This document shows positions 8,429 to 16,388 of a stretch of 57,376 nucleotides of DNA, piece after piece. The stretch is taken from the NCBI RefSeq assembly GCF_027853915.1, contig NZ_JAQGLA010000043.1:1-57376 (forward strand), written 5' to 3'. The DNA comes from Saccharopolyspora oryzae. Its GTDB lineage: Bacteria; Actinomycetota; Actinomycetes; Mycobacteriales; Pseudonocardiaceae. The notes beneath the pieces are model-generated. The model searched no databases, had not been told where the DNA came from, and was given only the letters and a program-made list of their open reading frames with translations. Positions within the stretch are counted from its first letter, which is position 1. Each line of letters starts with the position of its first letter. The translations under genes and the position numbers were made by a program.

Positions 8429-9787
8429 TTATCCCTTCGGGAGGGTGGGCAGCAGTTCGACGTTGCCGTCGAACTGCCAGAGCGGGTTCGGCGCGTCCCC
8501 GATCGGGGTGCGCACCAGGAAGTAGCCGTTCACTTCCTTCGGCCCGTCGCCGTCGGCGACGAACCGCCCGTCGGTGGCGACGTCGAGCTGGTAGATGGCC
8601 GATCCGGTGGCCTCGACGCCGGGGAGGTGCCAGGAGACGACGCAGCGCCAGTCGTTGCCCGGGCCTTCGGGGGCGATCTGGCCGCCGCCCTTGGTGCACG
8701 CCGCCGTGGTCATCAGCTGCGCTTCGGTGACGTCGGGCCGGTTGAGCTGGCGCGTTTGCAGCCGGTAGAGGTGGGCGAAGGCGGTGGCCACCGAGTTCTG
8801 CACCTTCTCCTGCTCGATCCCGGAGCCGGTGGCCCCGGTCGCCGGGGTCACGACCGCGGCGGTCGCGGCGAGAACGCCGACCAGCGGCAGCAATCCGAGC
8901 GCGATCGCCCGCCGCCCGCCGCCGTCGTGGGTGAGATCGGTGAAGTCCCGCCGCAGGAACAGCACGTAGGCCAGGGCAGTCGCGGCCACCGCCCACACCA
9001 AGCTGACGACGACGCCGATCACCAGCGGCTCGAGCTGCGGGGGAGAGGTGAACAGCCCGTTCCAGGAGATGAAGGCGTAGGTGGGCAGCGCGAGGCGGAC
9101 CGCGACGGGAACCGGCATCATCTGCACGAACTGCATGGCGAAGGCGACGACGATCGGCATCAGCAGACCCATCGGCGACCGTCCCAACGCGACGGAACCG
9201 AGCAGCCCGATCGCCGCGAGCGCGAGGGTCGGCGCGAGCACGCAGGCCCAGGCGAGCAGCACCTTCCCCGCGGCGTCGCCCGGTGCGAGCACGTGCCCGT
9301 CGAGCCCGACGAGTTCCTGGCCACCGACCGCCACGATCCCGCCGACCACGCTGGAAACGGCCAGACCGGTCACCATGACCAGCAGGACGGTGAGGCTGGC
9401 GAGCGCCTTCGCGGCGAAGATCCGCCACGGCGAGCGGACCGCCACCAGCAGGTGGCGCCAGGTGCCGAGCCGGTCCTCGGAGGCGAACACATCACCGGCG
9501 ACCAGCGACGCCAGCAGCGGAAGCGCGTACAGCCCCGAAAAGCCCAGCAGCACCAGCGATCCGGCCCACCCGGTGGCGTTCATCCATCGGCCGAAGAGCA
9601 TGTCGACGGGCAGCGTGGTCTGCTGGCTCACCGCGATGATGAACAGCGCGGGGGCGATCCAGCAGGCCAGGACCAGCAGCCGCACCCGCCACTGCGAAAC
9701 CAGTTTGACCAGCTCGAAGCGGTATGCGCGCGCCGTCGAAACCGGACTGGCGGCGGGAGCGGGGGCATCGGTGAGGGTTGCGGTCAT
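8429..9787 (-). CDS. ABC transporter permease with C-terminal extracytoplasmic domain
   Basis: Membrane subunit of an ABC-2-like exporter, 452 aa. About seven to eight hydrophobic segments are visible between residues 40 and 330 (for example VRLLVLACWIAPALFIIAV and VSLVWAVAATALAYVLFL). After the last one, a soluble tail of about 120 residues contains two cysteines (TTAACTKGGG and DWRCVVSW) that could form a disulphide outside the cell. The start ATG at 9787 overlaps the ATPase stop (ATGA), showing tight coupling. The substrate is unknown. It is followed 7 bases later by the secreted phosphoesterase, so the three genes form one unit. Confidence 0.88.
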   Translation of the reverse strand: MTATLTDAPAPAASPVSTARAYRFELVKLVSQWRVRLLVLACWIAPALFIIAVSQQTTLPVDMLFGRWMNATGWAGSLVLLGFSGLYALPLLASLVAGDVFASEDRLGTWRHLLVAVRSPWRIFAAKALASLTVLLVMVTGLAVSSVVGGIVAVGGQELVGLDGHVLAPGDAAGKVLLAWACVLAPTLALAAIGLLGSVALGRSPMGLLMPIVVAFAMQFVQMMPVPVAVRLALPTYAFISWNGLFTSPPQLEPLVIGVVVSLVWAVAATALAYVLFLRRDFTDLTHDGGGRRAIALGLLPLVGVLAATAAVVTPATGATGSGIEQEKVQNSVATAFAHLYRLQTRQLNRPDVTEAQLMTTAACTKGGGQIAPEGPGNDWRCVVSWHLPGVEATGSAIYQLDVATDGRFVADGDGPKEVNGYFLVRTPIGDAPNPLWQFDGNVELLPTLPKG

Positions 9788-10713
9788 CGGCTGGACTCCT
9801 GCCGCTCGGTCAGTGCGAGGAATGCCGCTTCCAGCGGCGAGACCACGGGCGCGAGCTCGCGCACCGCGACGCCTGCCTGGACGAGCCGCGCCACCAGGTC
9901 GTCGAGGGCGGGCACCTGCGCGTTCACCACGAGGACCTCGGAGTCCTGCCCGTCGACGATGCGGATCCCCGCGGCATCGGCGGCCAGGCGGCGGGCGGCC
10001 TCGGGGTCGGAAGTGCGGATCTTGTAGTCGAGTTCCCGGTCCTCGGCGGCGAGTTTGCCCAACGGCCCGGAGAACACGACCCGCCCGGTGGCGACGATGG
10101 TGACCTCGGAGCACAGCGCTTCGAGATCGTCCATCCGGTGGCTGGAGAGCACGACGGAGGTCCCGTCGTCCGCGAGCCGGGTGAGAACGCTGTGCACGTG
10201 CTGCTTTCCGGCCGGGTCGAGTCCGTTGGACGGCTCGTCGAGCACCAGCAGGCGCGGCTTGGTGAGCAGGGCGGCAGCGAGCCCGAGGCGCTGGCGCATG
10301 CCGAGGGAGAAACCCCGGACGCGGTCGTCGGCGACATCGGTGAGCCCGACCTGGTCGAGCACGTCGTCGATTCCCGCCGTCCGCGCGTCACGGCCGCGGA
10401 GCGCGGCCAGGGCGGCGAGGTTCTTCCTCGCGGTCAGCGAGGGGTAGAGGCCGGGGCCGTCGACGAAACCAGCGACCTCGGCGGGAGCGGCGAGCGCCCT
10501 TCCGGCCGGTGTGCCGAGGACGTCGAGAGTGCCGCTGTCGGCGACGGACAGGCCCAGCAGCAGGCCCAGCAAGGTCGTCTTGCCGGCGCCGTTCGGCCCG
10601 ACCAACCCGTGGATCTGCCCCTGCACCACATCCACGTCGATGCCGTCGAGGGCGACGACGTCCCCGAAGCACTTGGTGATCCCGCGAGCCCGCACCGCCA
10701 GGGGTGTTTCCAT
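9784..10713 (-). CDS. ABC transporter ATP-binding protein
   Basis: Cytoplasmic ATPase of 309 aa. Walker A is GPNGAGKT (residues 39-46), the signature is FSLGMRQRLGLAAALL (about 130-145), Walker B is RLLVLDEPSNGLDP, and the switch histidine is in SSHRM. A C-terminal extension of about 90 residues is typical of the DrrA/CcmA-like export ATPases. ATG at 10713 has an excellent AAGGAGG site 6 bases upstream. It overlaps the permease gene by four bases. Likely exports a lipid, peptide or drug; the substrate cannot be inferred. Confidence 0.94.
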   Translation of the reverse strand: METPLAVRARGITKCFGDVVALDGIDVDVVQGQIHGLVGPNGAGKTTLLGLLLGLSVADSGTLDVLGTPAGRALAAPAEVAGFVDGPGLYPSLTARKNLAALAALRGRDARTAGIDDVLDQVGLTDVADDRVRGFSLGMRQRLGLAAALLTKPRLLVLDEPSNGLDPAGKQHVHSVLTRLADDGTSVVLSSHRMDDLEALCSEVTIVATGRVVFSGPLGKLAAEDRELDYKIRTSDPEAARRLAADAAGIRIVDGQDSEVLVVNAQVPALDDLVARLVQAGVAVRELAPVVSPLEAAFLALTERQESSR

Positions 10714-10848
10714 GCGTCGCCTCCTTAAGCAACGCTGAGAAACTTAGGCCTGGGAACAAACGGGAACGAGGACAACTGGCTGAACGTTCAGGAAACGGAG
10801 GGCGGCAAGGGGCCGCGAGACCGGCGTCATGACGGCGGTGAGCATGCG

Positions 10849-10882
10849 CGCGCCCCCGGACGGTGAACGTTCCGAGGGCGCG
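10849..10882 (-). terminator. Terminator after the FCD-type GntR gene
   Basis: Stem CGCGCCCCCGGA (10849-10860) pairs with TCCGAGGGCGCG (10871-10882) with one mismatch; loop of 10 bases. It lies 36 bases beyond the regulator stop and separates it from the ABC operon. The remaining gap to 10713 must hold the ABC promoter, which I could not define. Confidence 0.6.
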
Positions 10883-10917
10883 GAGGCTCCGCTGGTCCGG
10901 AGCGCGTGAAGTCCTGA

Positions 10918-11628
10918 CTAGGCGGAATCCGGCCTGGAGGTGACGTACTCGGTCATCGTGCGGAGCTTGTGGTCGCGGGAGACGCGCTCGATCTCCTGCT
11001 GGGATGCGTCAGCGCGGATGAGCGCGATGATCCGGTCGTGCTCGTCCACAGAGGACATCGTCCGGCTGGGGACGAAGGTGAAGCTGGAGCGCCGGATGCC
11101 CGACATCCGCTGCCACTCCCGGTGCAGGAGGTCGAGCAGGTGCTGGTTCGGGCAGTTCTCGCACAGCACCCAGTGGAAGCGGTGGTTGAGCTCGGTGAAC
11201 CGCACCGGATCCAGGGTTCCCTCGCACATCTCCCGCATCTCCGCGTTGAAGGACGCCGCGTCCTCCAGCTGCTTCGGCGTCACGTGCGGGGCGGCGAGGC
11301 TGGTGGCCGCGCCCTCGAGGTAGGCGAGCGTTTGCATGGCGTTCGCGTAGTCGGAGGTGTTGATGCCGGCGACCTGCGCCCCCACGTTGCGGGTGAACGT
11401 CACCAGGCCTTCGGCCTCGAGCCGCCGCACCGCCTCGCGCACCGGCACGGGACTCGTGCCGAAGTCGCGGGCGATCTGGTCGAGGACCAACCGGTATCCG
11501 CTGGCGTAGCGCCCGGACAGGATGCGGGCGTGGAGCTCCTGGTAGACCTTCTCCGACTTCGACAGCGCCTGCTGCTGCGCACCGGCTGTACTGGGCATCT
11601 CCCTCGTTCCGTCCTCGGGTGGCGACAC
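10918..11628 (-). CDS. GntR-family regulator, FadR/FCD subfamily
   Basis: Repressor-type protein of 236 aa. The N-terminal winged helix (about residues 24-88) contains YQELHARILSGRY and SPVPVREAVRRLEAEGLV; the all-helical FCD domain follows (NAMQTLAYLEGAA, LNHRFHWVLCENC, DEHDRIIALIRADA). The FCD metal-site pattern is present around H149/H153 and H199. Two starts are possible: GTG at 11628, which sits 7 bases after a TATACG -10-like hexamer and may be leaderless, or ATG at 11598 behind AGGGAG. It lies downstream of the MFS gene and is separated from it by a strong hairpin, so it may control that transporter. Ligand unknown. Confidence 0.9.
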   Translation of the reverse strand: MSPPEDGTREMPSTAGAQQQALSKSEKVYQELHARILSGRYASGYRLVLDQIARDFGTSPVPVREAVRRLEAEGLVTFTRNVGAQVAGINTSDYANAMQTLAYLEGAATSLAAPHVTPKQLEDAASFNAEMREMCEGTLDPVRFTELNHRFHWVLCENCPNQHLLDLLHREWQRMSGIRRSSFTFVPSRTMSSVDEHDRIIALIRADASQQEIERVSRDHKLRTMTEYVTSRPDSA

Positions 11629-11635
11629 CCGCGAT

Positions 11636-11643
11636 CGTATACG
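11636..11643. promoter_or_regulatory. CGTATACG palindrome at the GntR start
   Basis: Perfect 8-bp palindrome. Read on the minus strand its TATACG ends 7 bases before the GTG start, which is the spacing of a -10 element for a leaderless transcript. The palindrome is also the kind of core that FCD-type GntR proteins bind, so it may be both promoter and autoregulatory site. Inference from position only. Confidence 0.4.
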
Positions 11644-11679
11644 GCGGGGGTGGTCCGGCTGCCCGGACCGCCCCCGCCG
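11642..11679 (-). terminator. Very strong terminator after the MFS gene
   Basis: A 17-bp stem with one G-U pair: CGGCGGGGGTGGTCCGG (11642-11658) with CCGGACCGCCCCCGCCG (11663-11679), loop of 4. It starts 7 bases beyond the MFS stop. It overlaps the presumed -10/-35 region of the next gene, which therefore probably has its own short promoter. Confidence 0.8.
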
Positions 11680-11686
11680 CGAGCGG

Positions 11687-13054
11687 TCATCGGTGGGTCG
11701 CCGCAGCGAGTTCGCGAGCTCCCGGGATGTCGAGCGCTTCCGGGCCGAGGGGTTTGCCGGTGCGGTCCTTGATGGTGAACGTCGCGGCCAGCCCGATCGC
11801 GGTGAGCGCGAACAGGTAGCCCGACACGGCCATGGCGCTGCCGAACGCGGCCTGCAGCCAGGTCGCGATCATCGGGGCGAAGGCGCCGCCCAGGACCGCG
11901 CCGAAGGCGTAGGACAGCCCGGCGCCGGAGTAGCGGACCTGGGCGGGGAACATCTCGGCCAGCATGGCCGCCTGCGGCCCGTAGGTGAAGCCGATGCCGA
12001 TGCTGAAGACCAGCATCGCCACCGCGATCAGCAGCACGTTCTCGGTGTCGATCAGCCAGAACATGGGGAAGACCCACACCAGCAGGGTGACGAAACCGAT
12101 CTTGTACACCGCGGTGCGCCCGATCCGGTCCGACAGGATCGCGGCCGACATGGTGGTGACGACCCAAGCCGCGCTGGTGAGGGTGACCAGGTTGAGGATC
12201 GTGGAGCGGTCCATCCCCAGCACCATCGTGGTGTAGGAGAGCACGTAACCGCCGGTCACCATGTAGCCGGCCGCGTTGTTCGCGGCGAAGGTGAGGGTGC
12301 CCTGGAGCACCTGCCGCCCGTTGAAGCGGAACATCTGCACGAGCGGCAGCCGGACCCGCGGCTGCGCATCGCCGGCTTCGGTGAACACCGGCGACTCGGC
12401 GACGCCCAGCCGGATCACGGTGCCCACCGCGATGAGCACGACGGACAGCAGGAACGGAACCCGCCACCCCCAGTCGAGGAACTGCTGCTCGGTCGTCGTC
12501 ACGGTGATGATGCTGAGCACGGCGGTGGCGATCAGCATGCCGACCGGCACCCCGATCTGCGGGAATCCGCCGAACCGCCCGCGCCGGTGCGCCGGGGCGT
12601 GCTCGACGGCCATGAGCGCGGCCCCGCCCCACTCGCCGCCCGCGGAGAACCCCTGCAGGACGCGCAGCACGATGAGCAGGACCGGCGCCCAGATCCCGAT
12701 CGACGCGTAGCTGGGCACCAGGCCGATCAGGGTGGTGGACACGCCCATCAGCATGAGAGTCAGGACCAGCATGGCCTTCCGGCCGAGCTTGTCCCCGAAG
12801 TGCCCCGCGACCACCGCGCCGAGCGGGCGGAAGATGAAGCTCACGCCCACGGTGGCGAACGCCATCAGCCGCCCGGCCAGCTCGCCGTACGAAGCGACGA
12901 ACGGTTCGAAGAACAGGGGAGTCAGCACCAGGGCGGCGGCGTTGGCGTAGATGAAGAAGTCGTACCACTCGATGGTGGTGCCGACCAGCGTGCCCAGCGC
13001 GACCCGGCGGTGCTCCCGCCGAGTTCTCCCACCGGTCGGGTCCTGTTCGGGCAT
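11687..13054 (-). CDS. MFS transporter, metabolite:H+ symporter (MHS) family
   Basis: Proton symporter of 455 aa with about twelve membrane segments. MHS landmarks: GTTIEWYDFFIYANAAALV near the start, VSFIFRPLGAVVAGHFGDKLGR in the loop 2-3 region, and LRVLQGFSAGGEWGGAAL in helix 5. Relatives import dicarboxylates, shikimate, betaine/proline or aromatic acids, so the substrate is probably a small organic acid or zwitterion. ATG at 13054 has AAAGGAG 6 bases upstream; an in-frame start 36 bases further upstream is not needed. Divergent from the D-aminoacylase operon; followed by a strong terminator and an FCD-GntR regulator. Confidence 0.92.
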   Translation of the reverse strand: MPEQDPTGGRTRREHRRVALGTLVGTTIEWYDFFIYANAAALVLTPLFFEPFVASYGELAGRLMAFATVGVSFIFRPLGAVVAGHFGDKLGRKAMLVLTLMLMGVSTTLIGLVPSYASIGIWAPVLLIVLRVLQGFSAGGEWGGAALMAVEHAPAHRRGRFGGFPQIGVPVGMLIATAVLSIITVTTTEQQFLDWGWRVPFLLSVVLIAVGTVIRLGVAESPVFTEAGDAQPRVRLPLVQMFRFNGRQVLQGTLTFAANNAAGYMVTGGYVLSYTTMVLGMDRSTILNLVTLTSAAWVVTTMSAAILSDRIGRTAVYKIGFVTLLVWVFPMFWLIDTENVLLIAVAMLVFSIGIGFTYGPQAAMLAEMFPAQVRYSGAGLSYAFGAVLGGAFAPMIATWLQAAFGSAMAVSGYLFALTAIGLAATFTIKDRTGKPLGPEALDIPGARELAAATHR

Positions 13055-13630
13055 GACAGCTCCTTTGCTGTGTCCGGCGCGGTGCTGCACGACCTGTCCG
13101 CCGCCCCCATCAACTACGAAATCAAATATGATCTGGGATCTTGATGCTCCCGACCTGCTGTTGTCAATGGTCGGTCTGCCAGCGGGCGTCCTGAACCGGT
13201 TCCTCGGCGAAATAAGGAAACGTCCCCATCAGGGCTTGACGAGGTCTGAGCGTCGGCGGTCTGCCGGGGCGCGAGATGCCAACGCCTCTCTGCGTATTCG
13301 TATATGTTCGCGCGCGGTTTGCGCGAAAGGTCGGCCTGCTGGGGCTGGGCTCGCGCTGGCCGTTTCGCACCAGCGATGCCGCCGGATTCCGAATCGTGTT
13401 GACCTGTCTGGAATTCCTGTTCCGGCGGAGAGCGCTGGGCAGTTCCCCTTTCTCCTCGCACGGGTGCGGGCCAAGGTTCTTGCCTGGCCATCGCAAAGAC
13501 AACTGTTGACAGATGTCATACAGATTTCGCAGACTCTGCTGAACGCCGGACCGCTGGTCGGGCTCGTGCTCCCGCGCTGGACGGCCTCACTGCGCCATCG
13601 CGATACGTCGAAGGGGTGTGCGGAAATCCC
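13055..13630. other. 576-base intergenic region with divergent promoters
   Basis: No convincing gene is seen. The MFS side contains an ATCA-AATA-TGAT palindrome at 13121-13132, a possible GntR or other operator. The D-aminoacylase side contains the shared palindromic promoter element described separately at 13506-13529. Between them the sequence is unremarkable, and the open frames crossing it lack ribosome sites and family features. Confidence 0.6.
13506..13529 (+). promoter_or_regulatory. Promoter/operator TGACA-GA-TGTCA before the D-aminoacylase operon
   Basis: A -35-like TTGACA overlaps a perfect TGACA-N2-TGTCA palindrome (13507-13518), followed by TACAGATT. About 18 bases beyond TTGACA lies CAGACT as a possible -10. 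The same block, differing at one position in its first 21 bases, is at 18647-18667 next to the HutC-type regulator gene. The natural reading is a repressor site for that regulator over the core promoter. Confidence 0.6.
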
Positions 13631-15208
13631 ATGCAAGCTGAGCTGCTCATCAAGCAGGCCGAAGTGGCCGACGAGACCGGCGTTCGAACCGCCGATGTCG
13701 CCGTCGAGAACGGCGCGATCATCGCTGTCGCGCCCCGCCTGCCGGTCGAATCCGCCGGTCAGCAGGTGGACGGCACCGGTCTGCTGCTGATGCCGGGGTT
13801 CATCGACCTGCACGCGCACTCCGCGCTGCGGCCGTTCGACGACCCGCTGCTGGCGGCCAAGGTCGGCCAGGGGTTCACCACCGAGCTGATCTGCCCGGAC
13901 GGCTTGGGGCCCGCGCCGCTGACCGACGCCGCGCGGACCGGCCGTGAACGGTACTTGCAAGGTCTCGAACCGAGCACCGCCGCCCACTGGGAATGGCGGA
14001 GCGCGGGCGAATTCCTCGCCGCGCTCGGCGAAGCGCGCCCCTCGACCAACATCGTCTCCTGCGTCCCGCACAGCGCCGTCCGCGAATGCGCCATGGGACC
14101 GGTCGACCGCAAGCCGGACGCCCGGGAGATGGCGGCCATGCGGGACCTGGTGGAGGCTTCGCTGGCCGAGGGCTGCCGGGCCGTCTCGTTCGGGATGATC
14201 TACGCGCCCGGCCTCTACGCGGACACCGAAGAGCTGATCGGCATCGCCGAGGCGGCGGCGAAGTTCGACGTTCCGCTGGTGCCGCACGTGCGCAACGAAG
14301 CGGCCGGGGTCATCGACTCGATCGCCGAGTTCGTGCGGGTCGCCGAGCTGACCGGCGCCGCGCTGCACGTGTCGCACGTGAAGCTCGTCGGCGTCGCGCA
14401 CCTGCTGGCCGACCTGATCGACCTGCTCACCTCCGCACAGGAACGCATCCGGCTCACCTTCGACCAGTACCCGTACGGCGCGGGCAGCACGATCCTGTCC
14501 GCATTGCTGCCGCCGTACGCGTTCGACGGGGGGCCGGAGGCGGTGCTCGAGCGCGTTCGCGATGGGCGCGAGCGCGACCGCATGGCGCGGGACATGCACG
14601 CCGGGCTGCCGAACTGGGAGAACCTGTTCGCCGCTTGCGGTCCGGACAACGTCGTCGTCACGCAGGCCGCGGCACCGCGCGACGGCGATGTCGGCAAGAC
14701 CGTGGCGCAGATCGCCGAGGAGACCGGCGCCGACCCCGCCTTCGCGGTGCTGGACCTGCTCGCCGACACCGGGCTCGACGCGGCCATGATCGACCACTAC
14801 TCCGAAGAGGAGGTCGTCAAGGAGATCTTCGTGCGCTCCGGCGCGCTGGTCGGCTCCGACGGGGTCTTCAACCCGCACCCGCACCCGCGCCTCTACGGCA
14901 CGGCACCGAGGGTGCTGGGCAGATTCGCGTTGCGGGACAAGCTGATCACGGTTCCGGAAGCGGTCACCCGGTTGTCGGCAGGCCCGGCGCGGCTGCTCGG
15001 CCTGGACGACCGCGGCGCCGTCGTGGAGGGACGACGAGCGGATCTGGTGCTGCTCGATCCGGCGCGCTACGTCGACAACGCCACCTACGACGAGCCGCAC
15101 CGGACCCCGGACGGTGTCGAACTGGTCACCGTCGGCGGCACCCCGGTCTGGAGCCGCGGTCACCACACGGGTGCGCGCCCAGGCGCGGTCAACGGGGCGG
15201 TGAGCTGA
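13631..15208 (+). CDS. N-acyl-D-amino-acid deacylase (D-aminoacylase family)
   Basis: Zinc amidohydrolase of 525 aa that would release free D-amino acids, or related amines, from N-acyl forms. The metal-binding HxH is H61/H63 in FIDLHAHSALRPF; further family blocks are VPHVRNEA, LHVSHVKLVG, FDQYPYGAGSTIL, and the diagnostic C-terminal GSDGVFNPHPHPRLYG then RVLGRFALR. ATG at 13631 matches the family start; a GTG 15 bases upstream is possible. First gene of an operon with an M20 deacylase (1-base gap) and an SSS symporter. Substrate chirality is assumed from the family and not shown by the sequence. Confidence 0.88.
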   Translation: MQAELLIKQAEVADETGVRTADVAVENGAIIAVAPRLPVESAGQQVDGTGLLLMPGFIDLHAHSALRPFDDPLLAAKVGQGFTTELICPDGLGPAPLTDAARTGRERYLQGLEPSTAAHWEWRSAGEFLAALGEARPSTNIVSCVPHSAVRECAMGPVDRKPDAREMAAMRDLVEASLAEGCRAVSFGMIYAPGLYADTEELIGIAEAAAKFDVPLVPHVRNEAAGVIDSIAEFVRVAELTGAALHVSHVKLVGVAHLLADLIDLLTSAQERIRLTFDQYPYGAGSTILSALLPPYAFDGGPEAVLERVRDGRERDRMARDMHAGLPNWENLFAACGPDNVVVTQAAAPRDGDVGKTVAQIAEETGADPAFAVLDLLADTGLDAAMIDHYSEEEVVKEIFVRSGALVGSDGVFNPHPHPRLYGTAPRVLGRFALRDKLITVPEAVTRLSAGPARLLGLDDRGAVVEGRRADLVLLDPARYVDNATYDEPHRTPDGVELVTVGGTPVWSRGHHTGARPGAVNGAVS

Positions 15209-15209
15209 C

Positions 15210-16361
15210 GTGGACGAGGCACGGATCCAGGAGTTCCTGCTCCGGCTGCTGGCCGCGCGCAGCTACGCCACCGAGGAGGCGGCTGCCGCGCAGGTGCTCG
15301 GCGACGAGCTCGCGGCGGTCGGCTTCACCGTCGACGTCGACGACTGGGGAAACGTCATCGGCACCCTCCGCCTCGGCGACGGACCGACGGTGCTGCTCGA
15401 CGCCCACCTGGACACCGTCGAGGTGCCGGATCCGGCGCAGTGGCAACACGATCCGCGGGGTGAGGTCGTCGATGGAGTCGTCTATGGCCGAGGCGCGGTC
15501 GACATGAAAGGTGCGCTCGCCGCCGCCGTGCACGGAGCAGCGGCGCTGCGCACCGAACAGCGCGGCACGATCGTGATCTCCGGGTCGGTGTGCGAGGAAC
15601 TGGTGGAAGGGCCCGCGCTGAGCCGGGTCGTCGAGCAGGTGCGTCCGGACGCCGTGATCATCTGCGAGCCCTCGGCGAACCGGCTCGTGCTCGGCCAGCG
15701 CGGGCGTGCCGAGGTCGAGATCGAGGTGCACGGCAGGACCAGCCATTCCGCCTACCCCGAAGCCGGGGTCAACGCCGCCGAGGTGATGGCCGACGTCATG
15801 ACCGCCGTCCGGCAGCTGCGGTTCGGCGAACACCCCGACCTCGGCCCCGGCATGATCGCGCTGACCAACCTCAAGTCGTTCCCCCATCCGAACGTCTCGA
15901 TGGTGCCGGACCGGTGCGTCGCGACCTACGACCGCCGCACCGTGCTCGGCGAGCACGACGCCGACGTGCTCAAGCCCCTCCGCGAGCTCGCGGATCCGAT
16001 CGCCGTGGCGGCCGGCGCGCGGGTCGACGTCCGCATCGCCACGACGGAATTCACGACGTACCGGGGAGTTCCGGTCGAAGCCGACTCGTTCGCCCCGGCG
16101 TGGTGGACCGACCCGGCGACGTGGCCCGCGCGGGACGCGCTCACCGGGTTGGCGGCTGCCGGACTGGACCCGACGCCCGGCTACTACGCGTTCTGCACCA
16201 ACGGATCCGCGAGCGCGGGCAGGTGCGGCATCCCCACGCTCGGGTTCGGCCCCGGAGATCCGGACCGCGCCCACACCGTCGACGAATCCCTCTCCCTCGA
16301 AGACCTCCACCGCGCCGCGCGCGGCTATTCCGCCCTGCTCAGAGCCGTGCTCACCGCCTGA
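15210..16361 (+). CDS. M20 family deacylase (ArgE/DapE-like)
   Basis: Zinc-dependent amide hydrolase of 383 aa. Metal and catalytic motifs: DAHLDTV with H66, GRGAVDMKG with D98, and the catalytic E129/E130 in SVCEEL. The dimerisation-domain motif GRTSHSAYPEAGVNA follows, and a metal histidine lies in AHTVDES near the C-terminus. Relatives remove acetyl or succinyl groups from amino acids. It begins with GTG one base after the D-aminoacylase stop, so both are made together and probably act on related N-acylated amino acids brought in by the following symporter. Confidence 0.9.
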   Translation: MDEARIQEFLLRLLAARSYATEEAAAAQVLGDELAAVGFTVDVDDWGNVIGTLRLGDGPTVLLDAHLDTVEVPDPAQWQHDPRGEVVDGVVYGRGAVDMKGALAAAVHGAAALRTEQRGTIVISGSVCEELVEGPALSRVVEQVRPDAVIICEPSANRLVLGQRGRAEVEIEVHGRTSHSAYPEAGVNAAEVMADVMTAVRQLRFGEHPDLGPGMIALTNLKSFPHPNVSMVPDRCVATYDRRTVLGEHDADVLKPLRELADPIAVAAGARVDVRIATTEFTTYRGVPVEADSFAPAWWTDPATWPARDALTGLAAAGLDPTPGYYAFCTNGSASAGRCGIPTLGFGPGDPDRAHTVDESLSLEDLHRAARGYSALLRAVLTA

Positions 16362-16388
16362 ACGGCGGCGGGCGAAAGGGAAAGCGCC

